A stretch of DNA of 34,331 bases, from assembly GCF_002259415.1 (NCBI RefSeq), contig NZ_NPFY01000017.1:1-34331 (forward strand). The letters run 5' to 3'. Position numbers and translations under genes: made by a program. Origin of the DNA: Rhodococcus sp. 14-2470-1b. Its GTDB lineage: Bacteria; Actinomycetota; Actinomycetes; Mycobacteriales; Mycobacteriaceae. Each line of letters begins with the position of its first letter. Positions within the stretch are counted from its first letter, which is position 1. Positions 32,960 to 34,331 of the stretch are shown here, in pieces. The notes under the pieces are model-generated. The model had not been told where the DNA came from and made no database searches. It worked only from the letters and a program-made list of their open reading frames with translations.

Positions 32960-33838
32960 ATGCGAAACATGAGAGCTGAAGCAGAAATCGTCCTCGACGG
33001 ATACACCTTCCTCGAGTGTCCGCGATGGCGGGACGGTCGAATCTGGGTGTCCGACTTCTACAGCCAGAAGGTGGTGTCCGCTCGCGGTGACGGATCCGAT
33101 GTCCGTGTCGAGGCGGAGGTGCCGCAGCAACCGTCGGGACTCGGATGGCTGCCGGACGGCAGGTTGATCGTGGTCTCGATGCGAGATCAGAAGTTGCTCC
33201 GGCGTGAGGACGACGGCTCGCTCGTCGAGCACGCAGATCTGTCGTCGTACGTGAAGGCGAACCTCAACGACATGCTCGTCGATGATCGGGGACGAGCCTA
33301 CGTCGGCAATTTCGGCTTCGATCTGATGAACCTGGCGACTCCGGACACGGCCGATTTGTTGCGGGTAGATCCCGACGGCTCGGTGCACGTCGTGGCGAAG
33401 GATCTGTACTTCCCGAACGGGATGGGTCTGACGCCCGACGGGGAATTGGTGGTCGACGAGACGGTCGGCAACCGCATCAGCGCCTTCGCGGTGCATCCGG
33501 ACGGTTCGTTGGGGGATCGTCGCGATTGGGTGAAGTTCGCAGAATTGCCGGACATGACGTCGATGGAGACGGCGCTGGGCCAGCTGTCCGTTGCGGCCGA
33601 CGGCTGTGCGATGGATACGGACGGCTCGCTGTGGGTGGCGGACGCGCTGGGCCAGCGGATCGTGCACGTCGTCCCAGGCAAGGGAATCGTCGATCAGCTC
33701 GAGTTCGACACCGGGGTGTTCGCGTGTGGCCTGGGCGGTGACGACGGCCGGACTCTGTACGTCTGCGCGGCTCCGGACTTCAACGAGCACCAGCGCAAGG
33801 TCGAGACGGAAGGGAAACTTCTGGCGGTGCGGGTCTAA
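32960..33838 (+). CDS. SMP-30/gluconolactonase-family beta-propeller hydrolase
   Basis: A 292-residue six-bladed propeller. Family residues are LECPRWRDGRIWVSDFYSQ (the first metal-binding Glu), NDMLVDDRGRAYVGN (Asn/Asp), LYFPNGMGLTPDGELVV (Asn) and DGSLWVADALGQ (Asp), which together bind the calcium or zinc of lactonases. It probably opens a sugar or aromatic lactone. ATG 32960 or 32969 are both possible starts; no strong ribosome-binding site is seen. The divergent partner is the amidohydrolase. A perfect terminator hairpin follows. Confidence 0.88.
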   Translation: MRNMRAEAEIVLDGYTFLECPRWRDGRIWVSDFYSQKVVSARGDGSDVRVEAEVPQQPSGLGWLPDGRLIVVSMRDQKLLRREDDGSLVEHADLSSYVKANLNDMLVDDRGRAYVGNFGFDLMNLATPDTADLLRVDPDGSVHVVAKDLYFPNGMGLTPDGELVVDETVGNRISAFAVHPDGSLGDRRDWVKFAELPDMTSMETALGQLSVAADGCAMDTDGSLWVADALGQRIVHVVPGKGIVDQLEFDTGVFACGLGGDDGRTLYVCAAPDFNEHQRKVETEGKLLAVRV

Positions 33839-33842
33839 CCGC

Positions 33843-33886
33843 CGTGAGTAGGAAACGCACAGCGCTCTGTGCGTTTCCTACTCACG
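33843..33886. terminator. Perfect 20-bp-stem bidirectional terminator
   Basis: CGTGAGTAGGAAACGCACAG (33843-33862) pairs exactly with 33867-33886 around a CGCT loop. It lies between the convergent SMP-30 and fprA-type genes, so it can stop transcription from both sides. Confidence 0.88.
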
Positions 33887-33892
33887 CGTGAA

Positions 33893-34331
33893 TCAAGCCT
33901 TGTCCGGCTCGGAAGCGCGGAGCATGTCCTCGCGTTCGACGACCTTGACGCGTTCGCGGCCTTCTGGTTCGCCGAGGGAGCGTTCGTGGGCGTCGAGGCG
34001 GTACCAGCCGTCCCAGGTGGTGAAGGGGACCTTCTTGTCTTCGAGGAACGTCGTGACCGCGTCCAGATCGGGGTCGGTGGCGCCGGTGAAGTTCGGTGCG
34101 TCCTCGAGGAGGTTGGCGACGGTTTCGTTGGCGTCGCCCTTGGTGTGACCGATCAGGCCGACGGGTCCACGCTTGATCCAGCCGGTGACGTAGGTGGCCG
34201 GGACCGGGGTGGTCGAGGACGGGGACTCCACGACGCGGCCTGCTTCGTTGGGGATGGTGCCGGCTTGGTCGTCGAAGGGGAGTTGGGCGATGTTCTGGGA
34301 GAGGTAGCCGACGGCGCGGTAGACCGCTTGG
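33893..34331 (-). CDS. Ferredoxin/flavodoxin-NADP reductase, FprA type (C-terminal part, runs off the right edge)
   Basis: The last 145 residues and the stop are in the window. AVYRAVGYLSQNIAQLPFDD and TIPNEAGRVVES, followed by ATYVTGWIKRGPVGLIGHTKGDA, are the FAD/NADP-binding C-terminal blocks of FprA/adrenodoxin reductase. The tail LDAHERSLGEPEGRERVKV is also family-typical. It is a separate gene from the fprA start at the left edge: the frames do not join and the middle of the protein is absent. Two close paralogues in the same orientation thus bracket the window. Confidence 0.88.
   Translation of the reverse strand, partial: QAVYRAVGYLSQNIAQLPFDDQAGTIPNEAGRVVESPSSTTPVPATYVTGWIKRGPVGLIGHTKGDANETVANLLEDAPNFTGATDPDLDAVTTFLEDKKVPFTTWDGWYRLDAHERSLGEPEGRERVKVVEREDMLRASEPDKA

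Overview
The window is GC-rich actinobacterial DNA and most likely comes from a Rhodococcus or a close mycolic-acid-bearing relative. This is inferred from codon use, frequent GTG/TTG starts, apparently leaderless promoters and gene order. From about 8.8 to 21.8 kb the gene set matches the Mycobacterium tuberculosis Rv0357c-Rv0365c neighbourhood: a GH76-like glycosidase, DedA, fba, an Rv0361-like membrane protein, a DUF3151 protein, an M50 site-2 protease, an Rv0358-like protein and purA. There is no mgtE, and an extra block (FUSC, zinc-type CDF transporter, FMN-binding protein, WYL regulator, HxlR regulator) sits inside it. No rRNA, tRNA, CRISPR array, insertion sequence or phage gene was seen.

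Layout. 1-2672 (minus): the start of a ferredoxin-NADP reductase (FprA type), a lipoprotein sortase-like protein, and an overlapping upstream gene for an alanine-rich, wall-anchored coiled-coil protein. 2876-4580: a marR-MFS efflux operon. 4672-8759: an Rv1733c-like membrane protein, a YhhN protein, a small membrane protein, an SDR, a DUF6636-like lipoprotein and a SpoU RNA methylase. 8803-21765: the mycobacterial-type core described above. 22170-26526: a tightly packed six-gene operon that is the most interesting part. 26625-27065: an LGFP-repeat protein. 27229-33838: a DNA-alkyl transferase, a MocR regulator, an alpha-methylacyl-CoA racemase, PurT, a DUF456 protein, an amidohydrolase and an SMP-30 protein. 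33893-34331: the C-terminal part of a second FprA-type reductase.

The standout system is the 22.2-26.5 kb operon. It encodes three small secreted proteins, each beginning with a signal of the SipW-dependent (TasA/CalY-like) kind, plus a fourth secreted beta-rich protein. It also encodes two ER/archaeal-type (Ser-His) signal peptidases. The second peptidase carries, after its catalytic domain, what looks like a SipW-type signal of its own, followed by a secreted domain, a Thr/Pro stalk and a terminal beta domain. The natural reading is a dedicated export and surface-fibre (biofilm matrix) machine whose last component is a peptidase fused to a substrate. The locus is bounded by A+T-richer non-coding DNA.

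Other points of interest are a sortase-like lipoprotein without the usual catalytic Arg beside a wall-anchor substrate without LPXTG or LAXTG; a 33-bp repeat found both between genes and, in frame, inside the Rv0361-like gene; and several near-perfect operators whose gene partners can be named.
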